A DNA stretch of 64,000 nucleotides from Gibbula magus (GCA_936450465.1 OW388292.1:8203756-8267755), one strand, 5' to 3'; positions 24,624 through 37,577 are shown, counted from the stretch's first letter. The notes: generated by a model not told the origin, from the sequence alone. A program made the numbers and translations.

Positions 24624-24872
24624 TTAATAAATTATTATTTATTTGCATCCGTATAACCTTGCTTCTCGTCAGTAACCTATATCCGTATATAACCCTGCTT
24701 CTCGTCAGTAACCTATATCCGTATATAACCTTGCTTCTCGTCAGTAACATATATCCGTATATAACCTTGCTTCTCGTCAGTAACATATATCCGTATATAA
24801 CCTTGCTTCTCGTCAGTAACATATATCCGTATATAACCTTGCTTCTCGTCAGTAACATATATCCGTATATAA

Positions 24873-25152
24873 CCCTGCTTCTCGTCAGTAACATATATCC
24901 GTATATAACCTTGCTTCTCGTCAGTAACATGTATCCGTATATAACCTTGCTTCTCGTCAGTAACATATATCCGTATATAACCTTGCTTCTCGTCAGTAAC
25001 ATATATCCGTATATAACCCTGCTTCTCGTAAGTAACCTATACCCGTATATAACCTTGCTTCTCGTCAGTAAAATATATCCGTATATAACCTTGCTTCTCG
25101 TCAGTAACATATATCCGTATATAACCTTGCTTCTCGTCAGTAACATGTATCC
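24873..25152. repeat. Segmental duplication within the 36-bp array, copy A
   Basis: Ordered variants (CATGTATCC unit, normal units, CTTCTCGTAAGTAACCTATA, AGTAAAATATATCC, CATGTATCC) match 28073-28352 without a visible difference, at an offset of 3,200 bp. Confidence 0.8.
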
Positions 25153-28072
25153 GTATATAACCTTGCTTCTCGTCAGTAACATATATCCGTATATAACCTT
25201 GCTTCTCGTCAGTAACATATATCCGTATATAACCTTGCTTCTCGTCAGTAACATACTCGTATATAACCTTGCTTCTCGTCAGTAAAATATATCCGTATAT
25301 AACCTTGCTTCTCGTCAGTAACATATATCCGTATATAACCTTGCTTCTCGTCAGTAACATATATCCGTATATAACCTTGCTTCTCGTCAGTAACATACAT
25401 CCGTATATAACCTTGCTTCTCGTCAGTAACATATATCCGTATATAACCTTGCTTCTCGTCAGTAACATATATCCGTATATAACCTTGCTTCTCGTCAGTA
25501 ACATATATCCGTATATAACCTTGCTTCTCGTCAGTAACATATATCCGTATATAACCTTGCTTCTCGTCAGTAACCTATATCCGTATATAACCCTGCTTCT
25601 CGTCAGTAACATATAACCGTATATAACCTTGCTTCTCGTCAGTAACCTATATCCGTATATAACCTTGCTTCTCGTCAGTAACATGTATCCGTATATAACC
25701 CTGCTTCTCGTCAGTAACATATATCCGTATATAACCCTGCTTCTCGTCAGTAACATATAACCGTATATAACCTTGCTTCTCGTCAGTAACCTATATCCGT
25801 ATATAACCTTGCTTCTCGTCAGTAACATATATCCGTATATAACCTTGCTTCTCGTCAGTAACATATATCCGTATATAACCCTGCTTCTCGTCAGTAACAT
25901 ATAACCGTATATAACCTTGCTTCTCGTCAGTAACCTATATCCGTATATAACCTTGCTTCTCGTCAGTAACATGTATCCGTATATAACCCTGCTTCTCGTC
26001 AGTAACATATCCGTATATAACCTTGCTTCTCGTCAGTAACATGTATCCGTATATAACCTTGCTTCTCGTCAGTAACATATATCCGTATATAACCTTGCTT
26101 CTCGTCAGTAACATATATCCGTATATAACCTTGCTTCTCGTCAGTAACATATATCCGTATATAACCCTGCTTCTCGTCAGTAACATATATCCGTATATAA
26201 CCCTGCTTCTCGCCAGTAACATATATCCGTATATAACCCTGCTTCTCGTCAGTAACATATATCCGTATATAACCTTGCTTCTCGTCAGTAACCTATATCC
26301 GTATATAACCTTGCTTCTCGTCAGTAACATATATCCGTATATAACCTTGCTTCTCGTCAGTAACATATATCCGTATATAACCCTGCTTCTCGTCAGTAAC
26401 ATATATCCGTATATAACCCTGCTTCTCGTCAGTAACATATATCCGTATATAACCTTGCTTCTCGTCAGTAACATATAACCGTATATAACCTTGCTTCTCG
26501 TCAGTAACATATATCCGTATATAACCCTGCTTCTCGTCAGTAACATATATCCGTATATAACCTTGCTTCTCGTCAGTTACATATATCCGTATATAACCTT
26601 GCTTCTCGTCAGTAACATATCCGTATATAACCTTGCTTCTCGTCAGTAACATATATCCGTATATAACCCTGCTTCTCGTCAGTAACATATATCCGTATAT
26701 AACCTTGCTTCTCGTCAGTAACATATATCCGTATATAACCCTGCTTCTCGTCAGTAACATATATCCGTATATAACCTTGCTTCTCGTCAGTAACATATAT
26801 CCGTATATAACCTTGCTTCTCGTCAGTAACATATATCCGTATATAACCCTGCTTCTCGTCAGTAACATATATCCGTATATAACCCTGCTTCTCGTCAGTA
26901 ACATATATCCGTATATAACCTTGCTTCTCGTCAGTAACATATATCCGTATATAACCTTGCTTCTCGTCAGTAACATATATCCGTATATAACCCTGCTTCA
27001 CGTCAGTAACATACTCGTATATAACCTTGCTTCTCGCCAGTAACATATATCCGTATATAACCTTGCTTCTCGTCAGTAACATATATCCGTATATAACCTT
27101 GCTTCTCGTCAGTAACCTATATCCGTATATAACCTTGCTTCTCGTCAGTAACATATATCCGTATAATTATAACCTTGCTTCTCGTCAGTAACCTATATCC
27201 GTATATAACCCTGCTTCTCGTCAGTAACCTATATCCGTATATAACCTTGCTTCTCGTCAGTAACCTATATCCGTATATAACCCTGCTTCTCGTCAGTAAC
27301 CTATATCCGTATATAACCCTGCTTCTCGTCAGTAACCTATATCCGTATATAACCCTGCTTCTCGTCAGTAACCTATATCCGTATATAACCTTGCTTCTCG
27401 TCAGTAACCTACATCCGTATATAACCTTGCTTCTCGTCAGTAACATATATCCGTATATAACCTTGCTTCTCGTCAGTAACATATATCCGTATATAACCTT
27501 GCTTCTCGTCAGTAACATATATCCGTATATAACCTTGCTTCTCGTCAGTAACCTATATCCGTATATAACCCTGCTTCTCGTCAGTAACCTATATCCGTAT
27601 ATAACCTTGCTTCTCGTCAGTAACCTACATCCGTATATAACCTTGCTTCTCGTCAGTAACATATATCCGTATATAACCTTGCTTCTCGTCAGTAACATAT
27701 ATCCGTATATAACCTTGCTTCTCGTCAGTAACATATATCCGTATATAACCCTGCTTCTCGTCAGTAACATATATCCGTATATAACCCTGCTTCTCGTCAG
27801 TAACATATATCCGTATATAACCCTGCTTCTCGTCAGTAACCTATATCCGTATATAACCCTGCTTCTCGTCAGTAACCTATATCCGTATATAACCCTGCTT
27901 CTCGTCAGTAACCTATATCCGTATATAACCTTGCTTCTCGTCAGTAACATATATCCGTATATAACCTTGCTTCTCGTCAGTAACATATATCCGTATATAA
28001 CCTTGCTTCTCGTCAGTAACATATATCCGTATATAACCTTGCTTCTCGTCAGTAACATATATCCGTATATAA

Positions 28073-28352
28073 CCCTGCTTCTCGTCAGTAACATATATCC
28101 GTATATAACCTTGCTTCTCGTCAGTAACATGTATCCGTATATAACCTTGCTTCTCGTCAGTAACATATATCCGTATATAACCTTGCTTCTCGTCAGTAAC
28201 ATATATCCGTATATAACCCTGCTTCTCGTAAGTAACCTATACCCGTATATAACCTTGCTTCTCGTCAGTAAAATATATCCGTATATAACCTTGCTTCTCG
28301 TCAGTAACATATATCCGTATATAACCTTGCTTCTCGTCAGTAACATGTATCC
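28073..28352. repeat. Segmental duplication within the 36-bp array, copy B
   Basis: Same ordered variant string as 24873-25152. Shows block duplication of several units together. Confidence 0.8.
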
Positions 28353-31300
28353 GTATATAACCTTGCTTCTCGTCAGTAACCTATATCCGTATATAACCTT
28401 GCTTCTCGTCAGTAACATATATCCGTATATAACCCTGCTTCACGTCAGTAACATACTCGTATATAACCTTGCTTCTCGCCAGTAACATATATCCGTATAT
28501 AACCTTGCTTCTCGTCAGTAACATACATCCGTATATAACCTTGCTTCACGTCAGTAACATATCCGTATATAACCTTGCTTCTCGTCAGTAACATATATCC
28601 GTATATAACCCTGCTTCTCGTCAGTAACATATATCCGTATATAACCTTGCTTCTCGTCAGTAACATATATCCGTATAATTATAACCTTGCTTCTCGTCAG
28701 TAACATATATCCGTATATAACCCTGCTTCTCGTCAGTAACATATATCCGTATATAACCTTGCTTCTCGTCAGTAACATATATCCGTATATAACCTTGCTT
28801 CTCGTCAGTAACATATATCCGTATATAACCCTGCTTCTCGTCAGTAACATATATCCGTATATAACCTTGCTTCTCGTCAGTAACATATATCCGTATATTA
28901 CCTTGCTTCTCGTCAGTAACATATATCCGTATATAACCTTGCTTCTCGTCAGTAACATATATCCGTATATAACCCTGCTTCACGTCAGTAACATACTCGT
29001 ATATAACCTTGCTTCTCGCCAGTAACATATTATATCCGTATATAACCCTGCTTCTCGTCAGTAACATATATCCGTATATAACCTTGCTTCTCGTCAGTAA
29101 CATATATCCGTATATAACCTTGCTTCTCGTCAGTAACATATATCCGTATATAACCTTGCTTCTCGTCAGTAACATATATCCGTATATAACCCTGCTTCTC
29201 GTCAGTAACATATATCCGTATATAACCCTGCTTCTCGTCAGTAACATATATCCGTATATAACCCTGCTTCTCGTCAGTAACATATAACCGTATATAACCT
29301 TGCTTCTCGTCAGTAACATATATCCGTATATAACCTTGCTTCTCGTCAGTAACATATATCCGTATATCACCCTGCTTCTCGTCAGTAACATATATCCGTA
29401 TATAACCTTGCTTCTCGTCAGTAACATATATCCGTATATAACCTTGCTTCTCGTCAGTAACATATATCCGTATATAACCTTGCTTCTCGTCAGTAACATA
29501 TATCCGTATATAACCCTGCTTCTCGTCAGTAACATATATCCGTATATAACCTTGCTTCTCGTCAGTAACATATATCCGTATATAACCTTGCTTCTCGTCA
29601 GTAACATATATCCGTATATAACCCTGCTTCTCGTCAGTAACATATATCCGTATATAACCTTGCTTCTCGTCAGTAACATATATCCGTATATAACCTTGCT
29701 TCTCGTCAGTAACATATATCCGTATATAACCCTGCTTCTCGTCAGTAACATATATCCGTATATAACCTTGCTTCTCGTCAGTAACATATATCCGTATATA
29801 ACCCTGCTTCTCGTCAGTAACATATATCCGTATATAACCCTGCTTCTCGTCAGTAACATATATCCGTATATAACCTTGCTTCTCGTCAGTAACATATATC
29901 CGTATATAACCTTGCTTCTCGTCAGTAACATATATCCGTATATAACCCTGCTTCTCGTCAGTAACATATATCCGTATATAACCTTGCTTCTCGTCAGTAA
30001 CATATATCCGTATATAACCTTGCTTCTCGTCAGTAACATATATCCGTATATAACCCTGCTTCTCGTCAGTAACATATATCCGTATATAACCTTGCTTCTC
30101 GTCAGTAACATATATCCGTATATAACCTTGCTTCTCGTCAGTAACATATATCCGTATATAACCTTGCTTCTCGTCAGTAACATATATCCGTATATAACCC
30201 TGCTTCACGTCAGTAACATACTCGTATATAACCTTGCTTCTCGCCAGTAACATATATCCGTATATAACCCTGCTTCTCGTCAGTAACATATATCCGTATA
30301 TAACCTTGCTTCTCGTCAGTAACATATATCCGTATATAACCTTGCTTCTCGTCAGTAACATATATCCGTATATAACCTTGCTTCTCGTCAGTAACATATA
30401 TCCGTATATAACCCTGCTTCTCGTCAGTAACATATATCCGTATATAACCTTGCTTCTCGTCAGTAACATATATCCGTATATAACCCTGCTTCTCGTCAGT
30501 AACATATATCCGTATATAACCCTGCTTCTCGTCAGTAACATATAACCGTATATAACCTTGCTTCTCGTCAGTAACATATATCCGTATATAACCCTGCTTC
30601 TCGTCAGTAACATATATCCGTATATAACCTTGCTTCTCGTCAGTTACATATATCCGTATATAACCTTGCTTCTCGTCAGTAACATATATCCGTATATAAC
30701 CTTGCTTCTCGTCAGTAACATATATCCGTATATAACCTTGCTTCTCGTCAGTAACATATATCCGTATATAACCCTGCTTCTCGTCAGTAACATATATCCG
30801 TATATAACCTTGCTTCTCGTCAGTTACATATATCCGTATATAACCTTGCTTCTCGTCAGTAACATATATCCGTATATAACCTTGCTTCTCGTCAGTAACA
30901 TATATCCGTATATAACCCTGCTTCACGTCAGTAACATACTCGTATATAACCTTGCTTCTCGTAAGTAACCTATACCCGTATATAACCTTGCTTCTCGTCA
31001 GTGACATATATCCGTATATAACCCTGCTTCTCGTCAGTAACATATATCCGTATATAACCTTGCTTCTCGTCAGTAACATATATCCGTATATAACCTTGCT
31101 TCTCGTCAGTAACATATATCCGTATATAACCTTGCTTCTCGTCAGTAACATATATCCGTATATAACCTTGCTTCACGTCAGTAACATATATCCGTATAAC
31201 ACCTTGCTTCTCGTCAGTAACATATATCCGTATATAACCCTGCTTCTCGTCAGTAACATATATCCGTATATAACCTTGCTTCTCGTCAGTAACATATATC

Positions 31301-32308
31301 CGTATATAACCTTGCTTCACGTCAGTAACATACTCGTATATAACCTTGCTTCTCGTCAGTAACATATATCCGTATATAACCCTGCTTCTCGTCAGTAACA
31401 TATAACCGTATATAACCTTGCTTCTCGTCAGTAACATATATCCGTATATAACCTTGCTTTTCGTCAGTAACATATATCCGTATATAACCTTGCTTCTCGT
31501 CAGTAACATATATCCGTATATAACCTTGCTTCTCGTCAGTAACATATATCCGTATATAACCTTGCTTCTCGTCAGTAACATATATCCGTATATAACCTTG
31601 CTTCTCGTCAGTAACATATATCCGTATATAACCCTGCTTCACGTCAGTAACATACTCGTATATAACCCTGCTTCTCGTCAGTAACATATATCCGTATATA
31701 ACCTTGCTTCTCGTCAGTAACATATATCCGTATATAACCTTGCTTCTCGTCAGTAACATATATCCGTATATAACCTTGCTTCTCGTCAGTAACATATATC
31801 CGTATATAACCCTGCTTCTCGTCAGTAACCTATATCCGTATATAACCTTGCTTCTCGTCAGTAACATATATCCGTATATAACCCTGCTTCTCGTCAGTAA
31901 CATATATCCGTATATAACCTTGCTTCTCGTCAGTAACATATATCCGTATATAACCTTGCTTCTCGTCAGTAACATATATCCGTATATAACCTTGCTTCTC
32001 GTCAGTAACATATATCCGTATATAACCTTGCTTCTCGTCAGTAACATATATCCGTATATAACCTTGCTTCTCGTCAGTAACATATATCCGTATATAACCC
32101 TGCTTCTCGTCAGTAACATATATCCGTATATAACCTTGCTTCTCGTCAGTAACATATATCCGTATATAACCTTGCTTCTCGTCAGTAACATATATCCGTA
32201 TATAACCTTGCTTCTCGTCAGTAACATATATCCGTATATAACCTTGCTTCTCGTCAGTAACCTATATCCGTATATAACCTTGCTTCTCGTCAGTAACATA
32301 CTCGTATA

Positions 32309-32711
32309 TCCTTTTAACGTGCACACGGGATCGAGTATTTAAAACAAATATCACCGAGAACTGTTTTACTGCAAACAGTTTCATAGAAACGATAGTTTCA
32401 ATTCTTTGATCACTCTGATTTATTGAATACATAATATATCAAACCTATCGCCATAACGTAGTCCCGTTTGCATAGCCGTTACCTGTAGTAGATATGTTAC
32501 TGCTTAGAGATATTTGAATTTGATGAGTATCTTGTCACAGAACGTTCAAACTGAAAATCACGTGGTGTTTTATTTTCAGAATCTAGTAATTGCAAGAGAT
32601 CAAGAAAATATAGTAACACTATGAACTTGCACCATGAACAGATTGAAATAATGAAAATCTAATGATCAACATCTTCACTTTATACATCGAAATAGGTTCA
32701 GTAACACTGAC
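32309..32711. other. Noncoding spacer
   Basis: Unique-looking AT-rich sequence between the satellite and a TIR element; no supported gene. Confidence 0.35.
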
Positions 32712-33216
32712 TTTAAAGGTGCATCCATTGTATTTCATAACATTTTATTTGGCTTCAATACGTTCCAACTCACAACATCTGCTGTCTACAATACAAATAC
32801 ATTCACTCAACTGCATGTTTATCCCCAATCGCCAAACATAATATCATTACTAGTTTCCAATTAAAATTGAGTAACATCATTATGCATGTGCAGAAACCGA
32901 AACTGCACGTCCCATTTACATGCAAAGTAGTTATGTGACCTATTAAACATTATCAACTCAAATTTGTCTTTTTGACTGTTATAAATAAGATTTAAAAAAC
33001 ACGTTTGACTCATTGACGCGCGCCACACGCTATGCATTGTCCGGTTTTCGATTAGAAATCACTACTTTTACTTTCATATCGTCAATATGCTAAGTCTACT
33101 ATCATCAAAATGGTAGTTTTCGGTAACAGTCGGTACTTCTCGATAAATCAGCACCATTTATAACATTTGTAATATGTGACCTTAAAAACAACACAATGGA
33201 TGTACCGTACCTTTAA
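32712..33216 (+). mobile_element. Short TIR element, GGTGCATCCATTGTG family, copy 2
   Basis: Starts TTTAAAGGTGCATCCATTG and ends ACAATGGATGTACC..CCTTTAA. Same orientation and interior as 14591-15064; about 505 bp. Confidence 0.85.
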
Positions 33217-33964
33217 GTGTATATATGTTTGTACTATGAGTTCAAAATGTGTTTTTGAAAAGTAACTTTAAACACACTTATAAACAGGGAATATAAAATC
33301 CGAAAAAAAACCCGGAAAATACTTTATTTGAACAAGTTATATCAGACATATTCGAAGTACTTAAATATATGAAAATGAGAACGATAATTTTGTAATAACT
33401 CGGTCCCATAACCCCCTTACCATAATACAGAATTCCCAAAAAAACGAAACAATCAGTACACTAATTAGCTAAGTAGTGCTGTCCACCCCTGTCTAATCAA
33501 TGAGCTGATCCCGGGTCACTACAAAGTATTTACTAGCAAAAAAAGTAACCATGGAATATATTTATTATGTGAGTATACACACACAATTGTTGTTGTTTTA
33601 ATTAAGTGAATCCATGGTTTCGAAGTTAAGTTAACTTTATATAAAGTTGCATAAAGTTAATTAAGCAGCAACTAAATTTTATTATTAAATTTTTATTACA
33701 GCAATAAGAAAGAAAACAACGTGTCAGGTAAACAATTGGTGATGTTAGGTAGAATAATCATGTAACAGTGCTAAAACAAAAATTCACTCAACTAACGGTT
33801 AGCTGTCTTTAAATAATGGCTTTTACAAAAGCTTGGTATTTTGGGGTCAAAATCCAAGTTCCGTTGTAATGGAAAATGAAAGTCAATATTTGTTGCTGTA
33901 ATATGATTAGGGACATTCTGTCGATTGAGGTAACAAGAGAATTAGTGAGCACAGCTCACTCATG
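33217..33964. other. AT-rich noncoding stretch
   Basis: Contains A-runs and AAAGTTAA direct repeats near 33630-33665. No supported gene. Confidence 0.35.
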
Positions 33965-34981
33965 ATACCCCCGCTTTTAACATTGGACAAAGAGAAATGT
34001 TTGAAAATAGCAAAAGGGCATCAATGTTTAAACTTTTGTATGAACATACCATTATATATAAGTATTATTATAGCAGAGTAAGTATAACACTTGTAAGCAT
34101 GTTTTAGAAGTAAAAGTTGAAAAATTTGAAAATGGCATTGAATATGCAAATGAGGGTATGAAACATACAAATATGCAAATGAAGGTATGAAATATAAAAA
34201 TGACAGATGTACACATCAGTGGTTTCGTATCATTTGAACAATTAGTGTCTGAGTTATGAGTGGAACAAAAAGTGTGAATGGTGAAGATGAAAAACGGAGA
34301 AAATTTGCATAAATTATGCAAATGAGGGTATGAAACATACAAAAGGCGGATGTACACATCATGGTGATTGTACATATCAAGTTTCGTAACATTTGAACAA
34401 CTGGTTTCAGAGTTATGAGTTGAACAAAAAGTGTGAATGGTAAAGTCGAAAACGGAGATAATTTGCATAAATTATGCAAATGAGGGTATGAAACATTCAA
34501 AAGGCAGATGTACACATCGGGATGATTATATGTATCAAGTTACAAGACATTTGAACAGTTAGTATTTGAGTTATGAGTGGAACAAAAACTGAATGGCAAA
34601 GTCGATAAACGGAGAAAATTTGCATAAATTAACGAATGAGGGTATGAAACATACAAAAGGCAGATGTACACATCATGGTGATTGTACATATCAAGTTTCG
34701 TAAAATTTTAACAATTAGTATTTGAGTTATGAGCGGAACAAAAACTGTGAATGGCAAAGTCGAAAAACGGAGAAAATTTGCATAAATTATGCAAATGAGG
34801 GTATGAAACATACAAAAGGCAGATGTACACATCATGGTGATTATACATTTCAAGTTTCGTAAAATTTGAGCAACTGGTTTCAGAATTATGAGCGGAACAA
34901 AAACCGGACGGACGGACGGACGCACGGACCCAGGGACGTGCTGACCGCTATATACCCCCGACTACTTCGTAGCGGGGGTAT
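33965..34981. mobile_element. TIR element carrying 157-bp tandem units
   Basis: Bounded by ATACCCCCGCT (left) and AGCGGGGGTAT (right). Inside, a unit of 156-160 bp with GAGGGTATGAAACATACAAA, GATGTACACATCATGGTGAT and TTGCATAAATTATGCAAATG repeats about 4.5 times (starts near 34325, 34482, 34638 and 34798). A (GGAC)n run follows, then a terminal hairpin TATACCCCCG...CGGGGGTATA (34951-34982). No coding capacity; the minus-strand frames here follow the repeat. Confidence 0.7.
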
Positions 34982-35002
34982 AATAACACTTAACTAACTG
35001 TT

Positions 35003-35008
35003 TTTATT
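35003..35008 (-). terminator. Candidate poly(A) signal AATAAA of the minus-strand gene
   Basis: TTTATT on the plus strand reads AATAAA on the minus strand about 345 nt past the stop codon at 35350. Position is plausible; no transcript evidence. Confidence 0.3.
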
Positions 35009-35349
35009 TTAAAAGTCAAAAGCAGTTTGAACCTTCAAACTCACAAAATCACGATAGTGTCCAGTCCAATAAAACATTCAATAAAATAAACAGTGAATAC
35101 TAACATCACATGAAATGCAGATAATACATTAACAAATCTGTCTTCTGAAGCTCATCTGGTCGGTACCACTATCACGAAGGGTAAAAGTTCAGCTACCTTA
35201 ATTAGTGAACCATAAAAAGTGTTGTTTTAAGCGTTCTGTATGTCGGGAAGATATCTTCTCCCTCGATCTGCACTAAACGATTGGTTTTCACAACGTTCAC
35301 ACTTGCATTCACTTTCAAGGCTCCCCACACTCAGGATCAAAACAAAAGT

Positions 35350-35683
35350 TTACTTTAAGTCCTGACTGACATTAGCATATTGGTTGTCTGTGCTGGTTGA
35401 AAATGACGTTTCATCTTGCGGAAGTGAACTTTCGTGCCCGACAGAAGTGTTAGCATAAATCTGATTGTTTGACTTCCGGTTGAGACGAACCATCTCAATC
35501 ACTTCCGGGTTTTCATAGTTACCCTTCCTGTCAGCATCCACTGAGAACTCTGACCCCCAACTAAACACACTGGCTGCCATACGATTGGTTGCTGTATTGT
35601 CTACACGCCGGAAGTAAACTTGGGGGTCCTCCGACTGCTCAAACTCAGTGGCGGCTTCAACTTCCAGAAGACCTTTTGATTTC
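35350..35683 (-). CDS. Single-pass membrane adaptor-like protein, exon 4 (cytoplasmic tail)
   Basis: Last exon of a four-exon gene predicting 188 residues. It encodes residues 79-188, all cytoplasmic, and supplies the last base of codon 78. The tail has QVYF near 101 and three tyrosines in YxN context, Y134-ENP, Y154-ANT and Y180-ANV. YxN is the consensus for Grb2-type SH2 binding once phosphorylated. The acceptor ATTTTTTCAG ends next to 35683 and the phase (2) matches exon 3. Transmembrane adaptors of vertebrate lymphocytes (LAT, NTAL, SIT, TRIM) share the plan of tiny ectodomain, one helix and several YxN motifs; homology is not claimed. Molluscan receptors with EGF or Ig ectodomains can have similar tails, so a missed ectodomain exon is the main alternative. 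Confidence 0.7.
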
Positions 35684-36032
35684 CTGAAAAAATAATCATA
35701 TCATGACTGTAGACAATAGACATTATTCCGTTCCTTGCGTACTTTTCATGGAGAACAAAATCAAATTGAAATGTCTTTTCCAATGAACTACCGGGCAGAA
35801 GAAACTGTATTGACAAGATAATTTGTGTTAATCCAGTTTTGATTGAATCATAGTTACACCAGAAGTCAAATAAACTTAATTAGGATTTATTTGAAGTATT
35901 GTCTCGTTCTCGTACCACGCCAGTTTCTGCAATGCATCTTTGAAAAGTTTGCAACATTGCTTTATTCAGATACTGAATATTGAAGGTTTCTAACTTCCCA
36001 CTTGTACGTGTAGTAGAGAAAGACGCACGCAC

Positions 36033-36138
36033 CTGTTGTGAATACAGTAACAGACACACACGACCAGGCTGAGGAGGACCATTATACCAGCTATAGAACC
36101 AGCAATCACCACCACTTTCAGGAGAAATGACGGAACAC
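36033..36138 (-). CDS. Membrane adaptor-like protein, exon 3 (transmembrane helix)
   Basis: Encodes residues 44-77, plus bases of codons 43 and 78. An uninterrupted hydrophobic helix (about 51-75, starting VVVIAGSIAGIMVLLS) ends in three spaced cysteines, C70, C72 and C74, then the basic stop-transfer HNRKSK across the junction. Juxtamembrane cysteines of this kind are often palmitoylated. Acceptor CAGACTCAG and donor AACAG|GTGCGTGC are both good; entry phase 1, exit phase 2. Confidence 0.75.
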
Positions 36139-36584
36139 CTGAGTCTGAAATTGAAATAAATCTAGTTGAGATGTGATCTATTTCACAACAATTAGAGAAT
36201 TGTAGTTGTTATATTTATAACACTCAATCAGCCACAATTTAGTATACAGGTATTGAAGTAACTGACAACATATATCATACGGTGCAACATTTATGATATG
36301 CTAAAACACAGATTTGATAATTGCTATCGAAACTGTAGTAGGTAGTAATGATAGGGTTATGCTACTGAAAATTCGTTCATTTGTGGAAGGATTGCGTGTT
36401 TCAAGGATACTGTTGTTATAAGTGAAGCAAACAAACAGATGTTATGATTTCACGGTACTCCGTTACAAAATGTGTTGCAATAAAGGTCAGAAGTTGTGAA
36501 GCTGTGACGTTGTGGGGGGAGTTACTCTGTCACATTTACTTTCATTGAGAAACATGCCATATTCATCTTGTTGGGGACAGACCG

Positions 36585-37001
36585 CACCTGTTCAAACTAG
36601 CCATGCTCACCTTGGTGGGGACAGACCGAACCTGTTAAAACTAGCCATACTCACCTTGGTGAGTTGTTTAAACTAGCCACATCCACCTTATTTATTATAT
36701 ATATCTTGTAAACAGAGAAAAATATATTGATAGATATTATTGGGAATGTTCATCAAAATTTAAATTCCTCCAACTGTTACAATCTACACATAAAACTAAA
36801 CAGTTGTATTTAGCTAAATTTATTAAACACGGCTTATATTAATATAATCTTGAAATGTCCTGCCCACACCTGTTTAAACTAGCCACACCCACCTTGCGGG
36901 GGACAAACCGCGCCTGTTTAAATTAGCCACACCCACCGTAAGGGGGACAGCCCGCACCTGTTTAAACTAGCCACACTCACCTTGTGGTTGACAGCCCGCA
37001 C
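36585..37001. repeat. Intronic repeats of about 50 bp that copy the exon 2 donor region
   Basis: Two clusters (about 36585-36665 and 36860-37001) of CACCTTG-YGGGGGACAGMCCGCACCTGTTTAAACTAGCCAYA units. On the minus strand each unit reads AACAG|GTGCGG, the same string that forms the real exon 2 donor at 37001-37002, so the array seems to have grown from the splice site outward. Confidence 0.7.
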
Positions 37002-37049
37002 CTGTGGTCGTGTTACAGGTTCTACTGTCCACTGTCACCGCGTCTCCAT
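37002..37049 (-). CDS. Membrane adaptor-like protein, exon 2 (short ectodomain)
   Basis: A 48-nt symmetric phase-1/phase-1 exon encoding residues 28-42, with shared codons at both ends. It contains SRTCNTTTG: one cysteine, which could make an intermolecular disulfide, and the sequon NTT. Acceptor CTTCTTCTTCACTGAGCAG has a strong pyrimidine tract; donor CACAG|GTGCGG. Its small size makes it the least certain exon. Confidence 0.55.
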
Positions 37050-37075
37050 CTGCTCAGTGAAGAAGAAGAAAAGAT

Positions 37076-37577
37076 TACCGTATTCATCCTAATAAACGCC
37101 CTCTCCTAATGAACGCCCCCCTAAGCCATTTTGGACTCGCGGAATATGACCCCTAATAAACGCCCCCTTTTGTATCGACTAACCTTACTGATGTTTCACT
37201 GAAGAAGAGTTTTCAATATTGCTATCAACCTCTTATGTCCAGTAAAGTGTAATGTACATGGTATATTCAGTCCCCCGGCAATCAGTCACTACACATTCTA
37301 TGCGACCGCCATGTTTTAACAAACAGGAAAATGTCTTGCTCAGCTCTCTTCGAAGATGTCCCACAACTACATTTAACTCTTCTTTACATTTATTTGATAC
37401 ACTTATTTTGATTAAAACTCTGAAATAAAACCGATGTTCCTTTTTTCTTTTGGACATCAACAGACATTTTTTTAAATAAACGCCCCCTTTTTACGATATT
37501 TTAAAGTCATTTTAATAAACGCCCCCTTTTTTCCAATTTTTTAAACGCCCAGGGCTTCTATTACGGCGAATACGGTA
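37076..37577. mobile_element. TA-flanked TIR element in intron 1
   Basis: TACCGTATTCATCCTAATAA at the left matches, inverted, TTACGGCGAATACGGTA at the right. Both ends carry AATAAACGCCCCC-type subterminal repeats (at least six copies in total). About 500 bp, noncoding, inserted just upstream of the exon 2 pyrimidine tract. Tc1/mariner or pogo type is likely from the TA flanks. Confidence 0.7.

Larger units (their letters stand above)
24648..32308. repeat. 36-bp satellite array, about 210 copies (7.66 kb)
   Basis: Unit contains CTTCTCGTCAGTAACATATA and TCCGTATATAACCYTG. Recurrent variants: CCTTG/CCCTG, ACATATAT/ACCTATAT/ACATGTAT, CTTCACG, CTCGCCAG, CTCGTAAG, shortened units (ACATACTCG, ACATATCCG) and insertions (GTATAATTATAA). 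Each unit carries TATATAA. The period is 12 codons, which leaves open frames on both strands, broken only where a unit gains or loses bases. Variant blocks recur in order, so the array has higher-order structure. Confidence 0.98.

Noticed and set aside
24648..32308. CRISPR-like array of short repeats
   Set aside because: No unique spacers; units are head-to-tail without intervening sequence, and the window is eukaryotic.
24577..32342. Many frames of 70-527 codons (LLTRSKVIYGY, VTDEKQGYIRI, LLVSNIYPYIT) over the 36-bp satellite
   Set aside because: Same reason: 36 bp is 12 codons, and three different frames on two strands are open at once.
34052..34925. Minus-strand frames rich in CMFHTLICIIYANFLRFS
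   Set aside because: They recur with the 157-bp units of a TIR element.
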